A stretch of 64,000 bases of DNA from positions 5,483,976-5,547,975 of the forward strand of contig OZ020526.1 in the NCBI GenBank assembly GCA_963971425.1. Reading direction: 5' to 3'. A program made the translations under genes and the position numbers. Source of the stretch: Bryoerythrophyllum caledonicum. Its lineage: Eukaryota; Streptophyta; Bryopsida; Pottiales; Pottiaceae. Of this stretch, positions 22,308 through 34,895 are shown in pieces. The notes beneath the pieces were generated by a model. That model saw only the letters and a list, made by a program, of their open reading frames with translations. It ran no database searches and was not told the DNA's origin. Every line of letters begins with the position of its first letter. Positions within the stretch are counted from its first letter, which is position 1.

Positions 22308-24979
22308 GTCCACATTACCTTGTCTGTTGCGGTCACTGCCCGGAGCCATCACTCTAGCCCACCACCTTTGAAATAGGATGGATGAAGTCCCCTCTTGTTT
22401 GTTACATAGAAATTGAAGAGGAAGGTGGCGTCCGGTAGATCTGCTTCCCGCTTCATTTTATCACATCCTACTTCAATCTTTATCGAAACACGAGTTTAAG
22501 GAAGATAATGGAAGTATTGTCTGGTGTTCACGATTGTCTACCAAATCTGAACAACTTTGTCCTTCAAATTGAATTCATTTTTCCACTTTTTGCACTTTTG
22601 TCAATTTACTCATTTTTTTGTCTTCGTTCCTGAAATCCATGTTGGAGTTGCCAATGAACGTAACACCTTTGTAGAGAGTGTCGCAACATCGGCACTGGTT
22701 CCATAGGGATGCTGCAACGCGCAGCAACACTTCAGTAAAGAGGGTGCCGACATTGATTGAAGGACATAATGACTTTGGGTTGCGACTCCATTCTAACTTG
22801 ATGTCATTGTTCTGATCAAGTTACATCACTGCATTGTTTCAGAGTCGTCAATTTTGAGTTCTTCTCTTTATCCGATTCAAACTCAATAATAGTTCTATTC
22901 AAACTCTACAACGGATAGAATTCTCCAACTATGGAAAATATAAACACTACTCTCGCACTACTGAACTCCCTCTTCCCCTCGGAGTAACCTTCAAAATCAC
23001 TCTAAATTAGTTCATGTGGATCTTCGCTATAGCAATCCAATTTGTGATCTCTCACTATGTCCATTGAAGCTATAATCCTAAACGTGAATTCTTCTCAAGG
23101 AAATGAATTAATTACCAATATTGGTTCCACATATATGGTTGGAGTCCCTCAGTCCATAGAACTCACGATTAAAATTTCCACTTAATTCAAATTCACAGTC
23201 TCACTCTTTAAATCCCACTTACTTGTTGGATAGTTATAAGTCTTGATGAATAACTAGTTGAGATTCTCTTTGGAATCCAACTTTGCTCTCCTCGTTTCGT
23301 GCAAAGAACCATTTTCATCAAAGCCCAATTCATCCACGATCATAGGGTAGTAATATCCATTTGATCAATCATTCTCTATTCTAATTTCACTTCTAGTGAC
23401 TACTAAGTACATCTTAAGAGCACTTCAATCTCCAAATCTTGTCCAATTTCCATGGCTATAGGACCCTATTCTAAACCTTCACTTTTTCTTTTACTTTTCC
23501 TTTTCTTTTAACTTTAAAGTTTTCTAAACTTTTACTTTTTATCCTAAAACTCTCTACTTTTTGCGCTCAGGGCTCGCGACCAAAGGCTCGCTGCTCCTCG
23601 CTCGTGACTCTACGCTCGCAACATAGCTTTCCCCTAGGGAATAATGGTTGTCTTAGTATACTTAGTCTTGCCACGCCCATTGTTAGCTCTTTCCTCCCAC
23701 CGTAAGTCTGTCCTATCAAAAGGACCTACTTGGGAGGTTTGCAAACGTGCACGAAGGGTTTGCAATGGCACGTCATGTGTCTTTGTTCCTATCTTAGTCT
23801 CTCAGGAATCTGTGGTGATGTAGTCCTCTACATTAAAGTCAAGGGCATCTACAAGGGGTTTCCATTAGTAGCCAAGTCCACAATGTCATTTTCCATATGC
23901 AATCAATTGCATGAGACTAATATGACATAAAATAGGTGAAACATAAATTTTCCTAAGGTTGTTCTATTCGAAATGTATATCCACGATTCCTGATATAATA
24001 TACGTTGTTGATGGTAAGGTTGATGTAATATATGTTGTTGATGGTAAGGTATTCAAAGTGACATTATGATATCTTCTATAAAAGAAAACTCAAAATGAGG
24101 AGATTTGACTTGAATGGATTATATCCAATCTGAATGTTTGGTTGTACGACACAAATCTTGCCAATGGGAACTTCACATCAATGCAATTGTGGGTCCTAGT
24201 CTCCTCTATATAATGGTGAGCGACTCTTTGCAATATAGTGATCCATCACCACAACAATGGTTGTGTCTTGGTTGTGTCTTTGTCATATCATGGTCTCGTC
24301 TTTGTCTTCGTCTTTGTCAAATGAGACCCAAGAGTGAAGGGAGTGCCTACTTGCTCTTCAACAATGTCGTGTGAGCTTCCACGAGAGCTTGGCAATGTCA
24401 ACAAAGCTTCAGAGTGAGGCGGTGGTTGAGTTGTGAATTTTAGCAACTAAAACTAGGATGACAAGGATGTTGTCATGGTGTTAAAGTTGAGGAGCTGAAA
24501 CCGTGAGTATTGAGCCAATCCTCAACTCAAAACCCAATGCCAAATCCCAAAGCCAACCGTGAATGAGGAGCTAAACCCTGAATTCAGCAGACGTCATTGT
24601 TCACCCCATGAATCCTAAACTCAAAACGTGAGTGGAGGCTAAGAAATCTAGGCCATGTTGGTTGGTCACGGGCTCTAAGGACACGAGCTAGAGGGCGTGG
24701 GTTTGGTACTATAGGAAGAGCTCTAGTGATGTGGTGAGGAACGTGATGCGAGGAGGGGGTCTTGCTGCAAGGGGGAGGGCAGAAAGTTTTGGGCTCGGGC
24801 AACGAGCCATGGGACGCTCGTAGCCCATCATTACGGAGATCCAATAAACACGCCTTCCATCATCCAAAACCACCATTACAAATTTCTAATCATAAATCTC
24901 TTAAATCTATTCTAGCCGCATTGCGTATCATGACTAAGGACAGATTTAAGGACTAGTAAAATCACATACTCACAAACCT
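22308..24979. other. no gene seen; scattered low-complexity tracts
   Basis: Only short open frames occur. A GCCGACATTG motif near 22750 echoes the foldback arms. A pyrimidine-rich tract (CTTTTACTTTTCC type) lies at 23475-23575, followed by GCTCGC-rich sequence. A GTCTTTGTC-type repeat lies near 24260-24325. None is assignable to a known element. Confidence 0.45.
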
Positions 24980-25115
24980 TCATACGCTTTGAATGCACGG
25001 ATTGGAAGATTATAATGTTTATAATGAAGAAAAATGTGTTTTTTTCTTAATTGCATTTAGATGATCAACAAAATTTGATTTCACTTGGTGTCAAGTTGTT
25101 TGGATACAAAAGGTC
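24980..25115. repeat. single arm related to the foldback at 45014-45859
   Basis: It shares GCACGGATTG-AAGATTATAATGTTT and a CACTTGGTGTCAAG block, in the same order, with the arms of the inverted repeat at 45 kb. It appears to be a solitary or diverged copy. Confidence 0.55.
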
Positions 25116-26545
25116 TAAACTTTATACCATCATATTGAACATAATATTGATCTTTTGATCACCAATGTTTTAGTGGCAGAAAAGGGGTGTAGCTTACTCA
25201 AATGGATTTTGCAAAGAGCAAAGGTTCAAAAACCACTAATACACATTATACAGTGACAAACAAAATCGAGTACAAAATCTAAACACTCATAGTTCATTGA
25301 TCTTTCCAACTAACACATAAGTCAATTGATAGAATTACTTTTCCATTGTGAGTATTCATCCAGTCTTCTAAATGGATGAAAAATCTCATTATCATTTGAG
25401 GTAGGGTTTCTGAGGAAAGTGTTGTAGAAGCACACAGACGTGCGTACTCAGTTTTGGTTGCTTCTTCTTGCTGAATTTCAAAATTTCATTGTGCACTTCT
25501 TGTTGCAAGATTTGAGGGCGTTTTTTGTTTGTTGTATTGCTCTTATTGTATACTATCTATAGTGAGAGTTGATTTGTCAATTGTATCTCTATGCCTCGGT
25601 TGTCTGAATCATTGAAGCACCAAGCATTGGTGCAGCTTAGGAGTGGTGTTTCTACAAGAAAATTTGGAGACTCACTTGGAATGAGTCAGTCTTCAGTAGC
25701 TCATATGAGGAGGGAGATTAGTGGTGAAATAGAAAAGCAAAGAGGAGGACGTCCAAAGGTTTTAGGAGAGCAAGATAAGCGACTTGGTGTGCACCTTGGT
25801 GTGCACCTTGTCAGTGCTAGTAGTCTCAAAACGGCAAGTGCAGCTCCAAAACAACTTTGAGAAAAAATAGGTAAACACTTCTCAGACATCACCTTGAGGC
25901 GTGCTTTGAGAGAAGCTGGTTTGGGTGCATGTGTGCAACAAAAGAAGCCTCTACTTGCCAAAAGACATGTTCTTGCAAGGTTGAGTTTTGCTCATAAATA
26001 CAAAAATTGGACTGTTGATGATTGGAGACGGGTTATTTTTAGTGATGAGACAAAGATTAACCTAATCAACTCAGATGGTAGATCTTGATGTTGGTTGAGA
26101 GAAGGAGAACGACCTGGACCTAAACATGTTAGTCAAATTGTCAAACATGGTGGTGGTTCAATTATGATTTGGGGTTGTATGACTGCTTTTAGATCGGGTG
26201 CTTGGTATCAAATTGAAGGTAGAATGGACCAACACTCGTACAAAAAAAAATTAGAAACCTACTTGTAAGGTACCATACAGAATTACAACTTAGATCCTAC
26301 TAAGGTGGTTTTTCAACATGATAATAATCCCAAACATACGGCAAAAAGTGTTCAATTTTGGCTCTCTTCAAAGCCATTATGCTCCTTCAATGGCGAGCTC
26401 AATCTCTAGATTTGAATCCCATGGAACATTTTTCGGCCCTTCCCAAACAACGTTTAAGCCAAGTCACTCCAAGGCCAAGAGGTGTTCAAGAATTGTGAGA
26501 GAATGATTGTAGTATTTACCCTAGTTTTGATGCAGAAGATTGTGA

Positions 26546-28604
26546 GAAACTGTTGCACTTCGTAGGATCAGTATTCCTCTGGAATGCACTTAATCGTCAT
26601 TAAATGCTTCCAAAGTAAACCGCTCCAAGTTCGTTCCCACAAAGACCTACTGTAACTTCTAGAATCACTAAATAATCCACTAACACTAAGCACCAATCCA
26701 CCGGATCCTCATTCTCACTCGTTCTACAACTATTTTCAAATCCTTCCGGATTCCGGATTTTGAATTTCGAATTCTAGATTGCCGGATTCCAGATTCTGGA
26801 TTCTCAGATTCCCGGATTCCGGATTTCCGGATTCTTACAATAGTTTTTGGATCCTTCCGGATTCCGGACTTGTTACCCTAGTTTCCGGATCTTTCCAGAT
26901 TCCGGATAACATTAGACGGAGTTCCTTCCGAACTTTTTAAGCGAGTGGTCGGGTGCCACTGATCTTGTTTTGTGTAAGTGGCCGGATTCCCCACTGCCTT
27001 GTGACTTAAAGTGGCTAGACACCCACTTGCCCCGAAACTTAAAGTGGCTGGACACCCACTCTCCATACTCCGCTAACCGGTGGTTGGTTGCTGCTGCTAG
27101 ACCAATACTCTGACAACAACCGGATGGCCATCCGGACGCGGATAAGTCCGGACTACAACGACATTCCGGCAAGTGTTGTCGTGATTCTACCAAGTGAGTA
27201 TGACGGTTTGCAACGAGGTCTCTTTCTAGACATACACATCAGGCATTTTCCTATAATAGAGGTAGATTCCAGCCTCAACCGGAATCCGGGTTCACACAAA
27301 TATTCCGTGCCCTAGAGGCTACCAAGAACACCTCTGCAATACATCTCTTCCCCTCCTGGCTTCTTCCGGACCCTGGAGACTACCAGGCACACTTCTGCAA
27401 TACGTCTCCAACTCTCCCGAGCGCTCTCCTAATGCAAGCCCCAACCGGTTACCTCAAGTTTCAACCACAATAACGCTCACTACGACAGAACCTATCCACA
27501 ACAACACAAACCGCAATGGATCCATTCCTCACAAAAACGCTCAACACTAGGATATAGAGAAATATATTCAGTCTTCAGTAAGTGGAAACAAGATGATGAG
27601 TCTTCCAAGACTCATCCTTTAAGTACTAACTAAGTTCCTAACCTCAGCTCCATCTTATCCGCGAGGAATCCAGAAAATCTTATCCTAACAGTAAAAGGCC
27701 TTATCTCCAAAAATCTGAAATTCAAATCTCAGATTCGAAATTTATGGATCTCAGATCCGGATTCCGGATTCTGGAAATATTGATTCCAGATTCCAAAAAT
27801 CCGGATATTCTCTCAAGCCCAAAAGACCCTGAAATCCGGAAATTCTTTCCGGACTCACAATTTTCTAGACTTAGGCATCCGGATGCAAACTTCCCTTAGT
27901 CTCCTTTGTTAGTAGCCGGGTGCAATTCTAAGCCCCATCGTTAATTGCTACTAATTCAAAAGGGACTAGGGATTTCCTAATACTACTCCAAACTATGGTG
28001 TCTTCTTATTCCTACGCCTAGGTGATTCCTCTATCTCCTTCCCGGCGTCTATCTTCTCTGGAGTCTCCTTCGGCTGCCGAGTTCCGGATCCGGAAACTGC
28101 TGCTGGAGATTCTTCTGCTAGTGGTGTTGCTATCGACCTCCTTGCCAACCAGATCTGCTTTCCAATGAGGTCCCAGAAGCTCTCTATCAGACTGGCAGCT
28201 TCCTCAAAACACCGTCTCGAGGCCGGGGAAGTCGACCTCCGGAGGGTACTGATGGCGATGTAGATGAGCGCCGAAACACCAAAGGGGTTTCCTGCATGAG
28301 GATCTTCTTTAGGAGTTGCCCCGAGGAACAAACGAGAACCGGATGAGGTCTATTTCATCATGACAGTTCCGGATTTTGGATCTCCCTTGTAATAGTCCGG
28401 ATTTCTCCGGATGTCCGCACTAACACTAAGTACTCTAATAGCATTGTTTAAGGATACCGGCTAGACCTAGATTTCTTATTTCCTATTTCTACCTATTCGC
28501 ATCCTACTGTAATATTCTATTTACGAATATTTTTCTAATTCTTGTATCTAGCCGGATTTTAAGGCTATATTCAAAACCGTGTGGGAACGGATTTCCACAG
28601 AAAC
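26546..28604. mobile_element. solo LTR inserted in the Tc1 transposase
   Basis: The insert runs 26551-28599 (2049 bp), opens with TGTTGCACTTCG and closes with GGATTTCCACA. It is flanked by the 5-bp duplication GAAAC (26546-26550 and 28600-28604). TG...CA ends plus a 5-bp duplication are the signature of LTR-retrotransposon integration. Near its left end CGTTCCCACA also appears in the 4.3-kb LTR at 5939, suggesting a related family. A minus-strand open frame of 112 codons (27993-28331) lies inside; I do not recognise it. It could instead be a tiny non-autonomous element, but no internal LTR pair was found. Confidence 0.82.
26738..26912. repeat. CCGGATTC minisatellite in the solo LTR
   Basis: Short units such as GGATTCCGGATT and CTTCCGGATTCC recur densely here and are scattered through the rest of the insert (27740-27860, 28370-28420). 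This echoes the 13-bp array inside the other LTR, though the sequence is unrelated. Confidence 0.8.
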
Positions 28605-28921
28605 TATACAAAAGTATGCCAAGAAGGGTTTCAGCTATTTTGGAAGCAAAAGGTTATTGGATTAAATACTGAAGTTTAAAGATTTTCTTTGAACAATACT
28701 AAGTACAAGATATAGTTGTTGGTTTGACTTTGTAGAAGGATGTCTAGTTATCAATTTGATGTGCAACTTTGCACATGTGTACAAGATTGTGTGTACAGAG
28801 ATTTAAAGCAATAATTGAAATCTCTGAAATTATAGATTTATAAAGCTATCATTGAAATCTCTGTAATTGATCTTGAAAGTTGCACTTTCAGATTTTGTAC
28901 TTGGCTTTGTTTGTCACTATA

Positions 28922-29508
28922 AATGTTTGTGGACTTAATTTGTTATGGAATAAAAATTCAAATGGTCAATGAAGGGTTTACACCACGTTTTGTATAATAG
29001 AAAAAAAAATTACAAATAAAAAGTTTCAAGATCTCTAATTTTTATTTGGAAAAGAAGAAACTTTTGTGGTATCTTATTTCAATGGGATCTTACACTAAAG
29101 ACAATCTCAAGAGCCTCAAAGTAAGTAACCTCAATTTTTATAAAAGGTTGTAGCAAGAATTTTGAAACTGCCTATACTAGAGCAAGCTGTTTAAAAAAAT
29201 TCTTGTTTATAAAATTTGATCAACAAATTGATAGATCTTACTGTTTGAAGTGAAGAAAATAATAAGTCCATCTCTGCAGATAAATAATCATCATGTGGAT
29301 GTTTGGATGTTAGATAATCAAAACACACACGAATGTAGCGATAAGCCTGAAACGGCGAAACAACTGGTTTACCAAAGGCCCACCAAATACATAACTTCAC
29401 CTCTCCAAACAATCAGATAGTACCAACAGATGATGCAAAACAAAGAGGCTGCTCTACTGATTCATCATTCTAAAAAAACCTGAGGAAAATAATGATTAAA
29501 AAGCGTAG
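28922..29508. other. 3' flank of PRMT4
   Basis: No gene is seen. The part nearest 29508 should hold the PRMT4 3' untranslated region; no single polyadenylation signal stands out. Confidence 0.4.
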
Positions 29509-32500
29509 TTATGAGGAGGCCCAGAACTGCTGTTGTTGGAACTGCTGTTGAGGCACTGGCACCCCATTCGGAACTGAAAACTGGTGGAGATCTTGGTGGA
29601 CATCAGTTTCAGTGGAAAACGGCCCCACCACTTGAGGCGCCGCATAATCTTCCACCTACATAGCCCACAGTAGTTTCAAAACAGTCCCAAACATGACAGA
29701 GGGAGACGACAAAGAGCCTATTGGAAAGCACAATAACCTGTGGACCCCGTCAAATCATGTGTTCAACTTTAGCTAAGGATGACCTGCAGGAGGAATGAAT
29801 CTAGGGAGCAACTCAAACATGTCTCAGATTCTTTGCCGCCATCACAAAGGAGAAGTTTTCTCCAGCTACTGAATGTTATGGGGAGATTCAAGAGCATTCC
29901 ATAACATTAAGTACCAGTTGTGTCTAGATGCGATGCATCCAACTCGGGGAGCAAACTAGAAAGACAACGACTCCACACAACAAACTGTGGACTCCATCAA
30001 ATCACCCCCTTGTTCTCTAGCTAGACATTGACCTGAACGGAAGAAATAGAACTTAGGGGCAACTCAATAACAGGACACCAGATTCACCACCATCACATAG
30101 AAGAAGGTTTGTCCAGAAGGAGAAGCTTTATCCAAAAGGAGAAGATTTATCCAGAAGATAAAAATGATCCAGAAGGAGAAGGTTTATCCGGAAGGAGAAG
30201 CTTTATCCGGAAGGAGAAGCTTTATCCGCTGCTGAGTGTTGCGACGTGCGGAGAATAATCATTTGGACAAGACTTTTGTTTCACTGAAGCAGCAGAGAGG
30301 AAGTAACCTGCTGCTGCTGTTGCTGCTCCTGTTGGGACCAGGCGTAGGCTGGCGACTGCGTCATGCGGTAGTAGGGCTCCTTCAGGTCCAGCTTGGCGGT
30401 GGAGGTTTGCATCACGCTCACTCGGTTGGAACCTGGGACCATGGACGAGGCTGCACACCACACTTGCATCTCAGTTCCCAGAACAAAAAACGTGGAAGGA
30501 CTCCTGAACCCTTCACCCTTGATCCAGAATACGCAACCCACCCAGAGATACAAACCTTTGAAACTGGAAGAGAACAGAGTTCTTAAACCCTGACCAAAAG
30601 TAGGGACATAAGGATGGAATCATGTACCGGACATAGTGAGGTGAATGGTGTAGCTTTGTGAGCTGTGGGCGATTAAGTGGAGGCGGCCGGTAATAGGTTG
30701 CCCAGCCAGCACATAAAGGGGTTGTGACAGGACACAACGAATCTGGTACCAATGCGTGGTTGGCGCCCCAGGAGCCGTTGTCAACCATCTCTGAACAGTA
30801 CTGTTGAGCGGATTGAAAATGTTAGTGAACAGCTCTTACAAAATGACCACTTAGAGAAGGAATTCCAAGTGGATCTCTTTTCGTTCATGACAAGATTTAA
30901 AGCCTCACCTGCCATCAAATAATACATCAAACCAACATGCCAAACCGTGCACACGAGCAGCGACCGCAGACTTGAACTCCAGGGGAACATCAATCTCATA
31001 GAGATCCTCCTCCTGTCAATCGGAAAACAAAGATAAATCAATCAAAAAAGCTCTACAAAAATATTATGAGATGTTTCATTAACACTAAGACTAAACAAGG
31101 AGCTTACCTTCGCCGTGAGGAAGTCAATATTGTGGACAATGGGCTGCGCAATGAGTAACCTCGGATCAAATGCATCTACCACAGGCTGCACAGACATAAA
31201 ACCGTAAGCACACATACGAAGAGGCCATTCCAGAGCAGAGCCACACACACACCGCACACACACCATCTCTTTCTCAAGGACGTACCATCAGACTTTACTA
31301 GCCAAGCCCTTGTGACGCTCCTGGATCAAAGCAGAGAAAGATACAAGATAGTGAGAAATGATAGCAGACGGTACTCACAACCTCCCTGTCTTAAGACCAA
31401 TGCCAATGTAAACATCGTATCTAGACTCAATGTGCGCACCTGCGAGAAATACCCTTGGAAAGCCGTGTCGCGCAACGGCGTCAGGTCCACTCCATAGTAG
31501 CTCTGTTGCTGCCAAAACAAAGCCTACCAAAAACAACAACAATTCGCTGGTTATATGCTTTTTCCTCCTCCCAGAGTCTATTCATTAGTGTCGCAAATTC
31601 TTGTTTAACACCAAAGTATTAGTGGACGATGGGTCATCAGTAGGTCCAACAAGAAAAATATATAGATTGTGTTATTGATCTAGACACACGATGCTATGAC
31701 ACTACTTTTAGTGTGGTATGAAAAAGGAGGTAAGTGTTGAGATGTTGTAGAGGAAAGTCACCTTATTTGCAATTTCTCCATATAAGTATTCGTCGCTGAA
31801 AGGAGCCATATGTATCCTGTCAAAATACAATTTTACACCCACATTTCAGCCATTTTAAGGTAAGCACCAATCACAGCAATCCCAAGTTTACTCATTATTG
31901 ATGAGCTCTGAAATTCACCTTCCTCTGGAGGGGAACATTTTGCCGTTTGGCACTAAAAAACGATCCCGGGCAATAACATAAGATTCCAGCATACGCTCGT
32001 TCACAAGCAGTGTCCCTGCACAAGCATCCAAGGACAATATCAGGGATTGGAGACAGCTGGTGATTATCCCATATTTCCTAAAAGCAACTGGTCTGAGACG
32101 GAAATTATCATCAAGGTAGGACCCAAGTATCTCAAGATTCATTCGAGATTTCAACCATATACTGATTTTATAATGTTAGAACATTTTATGTAGGGCGATT
32201 ATTTTTTCCAACAGCTCCTCCTATATTAGTAGTATTGATATCTCAACTTTTGGTCAAATATAAAGTTAGTAATTAGTGAGTGAAAAAACTATTCCTGTTT
32301 TCTTCCTAAAGAGACTTCTCTGATTTAGTTGTTGAAGCGTGCTTATCTATGTTTAATAAGCTAAGCTCTCACCCATGGGCTCTGAAATAAGTATGTCAGC
32401 TTTCTCTGGCAGCTCAACCTCCTCAACTTTGCCATGGATAACCTGCAACAAGATCAGGCCTCTCAACCCCCCTTCTATGTACACTCAATGAACAAGACCC

Positions 32501-34895
32501 CTTTACTGGGGAAAAAAACCTAAACTCTCTAAAAACCTCCAAATAGATTACAAAACTCTAGAAGAATTATACACCTCTACAAAGATTATAAACCTCGAGA
32601 GAGACTATACACCTCTAGAGAGATGTTGAAACTTTAGATTGATGATACATCTCTAAAGAGATTATAAACCTCTACACCCCTACAAAGGTTAAGAACCTCT
32701 CTAAAAGATTGTACACCTGTCTAAAAAAGGTGCAAACGTCTCTAGAAAGATTATATGGCATGCTTGTCTCAAATGGAATCAAACTAGATCTTAAGAAGAT
32801 AAATAGAGGATGCATTTTACTACACAAAAGCAAGTTTTGAGATGCAAATCTTACAGTGATACGTTGACTCAAAGGATGGTTTCCAGCGATGAGTTTGCGT
32901 GCATATTCTGCCATGGCTGAGGCTTCCACTGCATAGACATGCTTCGCACCTGCCTGTGCGTAATAATACAAATTATCAGTCCCAAATCTCCTCAAATTCC
33001 ACCTCAAAAGAGAGAGGGAAGGGTGGCTTGAACTGTTTCTTCACTCTCAAAAATGGCTACAACTAGTTTGGCTTGGATTTAGAGACCACCACGCTCGTCC
33101 TTTGATCTATTTGAAGTAAGGAAAGAGTAGTCTAAAGAGGTGTGACTTTGGAAAGAAATTTAGTGGTTACTAGAAGTTGGCAAAACCTAGACCTTGCTAT
33201 ATTGAGAAGATAGGAAAGAGTAGTAGAAAAGCCGCTCCTTGCCTGGGCTGCAAACAGTGACAGGATGCCACTTCCAGCACCTACATCCACCACAACTTTG
33301 CCGTGGAAGTCTGCATGGTTTTCGATCACGGCGGCGTAGTACGTCCCTGGTTCCCAAATGCAAACAAATCAATTTCACAAGAGAACCTTTTTAAAAATCT
33401 ATAATGAAAAATATGACGATTATTGCTTCTAACATGAGATGAAAGAGCACTACAGAATCCTAGATAGTTTAAGAAAATGGATATTGGAACGACTTGAAAA
33501 AGGGTCAAGTACCTGTTCGGACATAGTCCTGCATCATGTTTTGTTGGTGTAGCAGCTGGCCGTAATAGTGAAAGTACATTTTAGCAGACGAAGACTCAAT
33601 CTTCTTCTCAAACTTATTCTCCGTTAATACACTCATATCTGTAGAATCCACAGAGTCTGCACACAAACAAAACCACCTCAAAAACAATCTTATGATTCCA
33701 GTTGAAACATAATTCAAGTTCACTTCAAAAGCAAGTCTCATGATTCATAATCATACCGAGCTTTACAGCACTGTTCTTATGCTCCAGAACAGCAGAATGA
33801 AAACCATCATTTGCAGTTTGTGAACTGCACTGAAGTCCAAATGATATTGTCTGCACCACAAGTACACCACCAATTAACTCCACCAAAAAATAAACAGGCG
33901 CTTGTGAGACACAACCGATTCAATCACAAATAGAGCATCGATATCCAATCACATCGTTCGACGAATACCTTAGAAGGGCCCTCGGTTTCTTCTGACTCGT
34001 TAACAGTCCACATTTGCAGCTTTGGTCCTACTTTCATGACCTGCACACAATCCAAAAAGTGACTCAGATTAAGATCCCGACTCAGATTGATTTTTGACTA
34101 GCATACAGCAAGCCTTTGTGAACTTTCACTTTCATGAATTTAGAACTCATGTCAAACAAAATTCCTCTCATGTTATCAAAAAAATTAGTCATACCAAGTA
34201 GCTTTGGATCCCCAGCTGCATGATCATCAAAGCTTCAAAAGAACAGCTTATTTTATGACAAACACATATCGTTAAAGTCAAACCAAAACCCATTGCTTAT
34301 GTAAGAAAGGTTATCCAAACCATACAACTTTGGATCCACATCTGCAGCTTCAACATGACGGCCTCTTTGCCACTAATTTATGACAAATACAGATCATTTT
34401 ATCATGGAAACCTAAAACTCATTTTGATAAGAATAAGGTCCTCTTCTTCTTACAAGGAATCATGTACGATCATCAAAGCTTCAACGTAACGTCATTTTCT
34501 CCACTTAAATAATGACAAACCCAGGTCCAAAAAAAGAAAAAAGTTAGCCATATATCATGTAGCCTTGGATCTACATCTAACAGCTTCATCTTCGATGTAA
34601 TTTATGAAAAACACATGCCATTATATTTTCTAACCTAAACCTCATTTCAAACAGAAACTCCTCTCAGTTTGGTACCAACCTGAGACAGATGTAGGTAGCA
34701 TCTATGGAAGAGCTCCACCTTCTCAACCTGAGCTCGGAAAAACTCCACAAACGCACCTTGCCTGTCCGATTTCAAAACAGCCGACACGGCAATGGGGCGG
34801 CCAAACGTGGGCCAAACCTCGGAAGTGCCATCAATGACCGTCTCTGTTAATGGAAACACGGACATGCCACTGAACCCTGAGGTAGAGTCCTCCAT
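29509..34895 (-). CDS. PRMT4: protein arginine methyltransferase 4 (CARM1 homolog)
   Basis: This type I PRMT makes asymmetric dimethylarginine on histone H3 and other proteins, using S-adenosylmethionine. Coding exons: 34895-34680, 34040-33969, 33850-33757, 33656-33513, 33346-33243, 32953-32855, 32442-32373, 32015-31919, 31816-31762, 31523-31440, 31185-31108, 31012-30909, 30800-30628, 30450-30308, 29655-29509. All join in phase into 559 residues. Key motifs: YFHYY (155-159), SAM motif I VDVGAGSG (about 195-202), double-E loop E264/E273 (SEPMGTLLVNE) and THW loop (421-423). The tail is Gln-rich. Introns are GT-AG, except the one after 33243, which begins GC. The start is the first ATG after a good acceptor (34908); a 5' untranslated exon probably lies upstream. 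I see no lesion. Confidence 0.95.
29700..30235. repeat. repeats in the last PRMT4 intron
   Basis: Two diverged copies of a ~240-bp unit lie at about 29700-29900 and 29950-30120; shared blocks include CTGTGGAC(C/T)CC(G/A)TCAAATCA and CACCATCACA. They are followed by a ~20-bp minisatellite (GAAGGAGAAGCTTTATCC) with about seven copies at 30110-30233. Confidence 0.8.
32520..32757. repeat. ~27-bp minisatellite in a PRMT4 intron
   Basis: Degenerate units of the form AAACCTCTAGAGAGATTATACACCTCT fill the intron between the exons ending at 32855 and starting at 32442. About eight copies are visible. Confidence 0.8.
34090..34660. repeat. ~115-bp degenerate tandem repeats in first PRMT4 coding intron
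   Basis: Four copies share CTTTGGATC(C/T)(C/A)CA, a GCTTCAA block, TTTATGACAAA-ACA and AAACC(A/T)AAA-CTCAT in the same order. They occupy most of the intron between 34679 and 34041. Confidence 0.7.

Larger units (their letters stand above)
25591..28672 (+). pseudogene. Tc1/mariner DDE transposase, interrupted
   Basis: The N-terminus has a helix-turn-helix (STRKFGDSLGMSQSSVAHMR). The catalytic core shows DWRRVIFSDETKINL (first Asp), MIWGCMT and VFQHDNNPKHTAKS (second Asp). An SLDLNPMEH block in a shifted frame supplies the Glu of a DD34E triad. Stops occur at 25858, 26086 and 26265, and a frame change near 26370. The frame is then cut at 26550 by the LTR insertion and resumes at 28605 with the expected C-terminal block, ending in TGA at 28670-28672. 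The transposase is long dead. Confidence 0.92.
25249..28921 (+). mobile_element. Tc1/mariner element split by an LTR insertion
   Basis: Terminal inverted repeats of ~31 bp were found at 25251-25281 (CAGTGACAAACAAAATCGAG...) and 28889-28919, whose complement begins TAGTGACAAACAAAGCCAAG. They differ at about five positions. Both are flanked by TA (25249-25250 and 28920-28921), the Tc1/mariner target duplication. Without the 2049-bp insertion and its duplicated 5 bp the element is about 1.6 kb, a normal length for the family. Confidence 0.93.
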
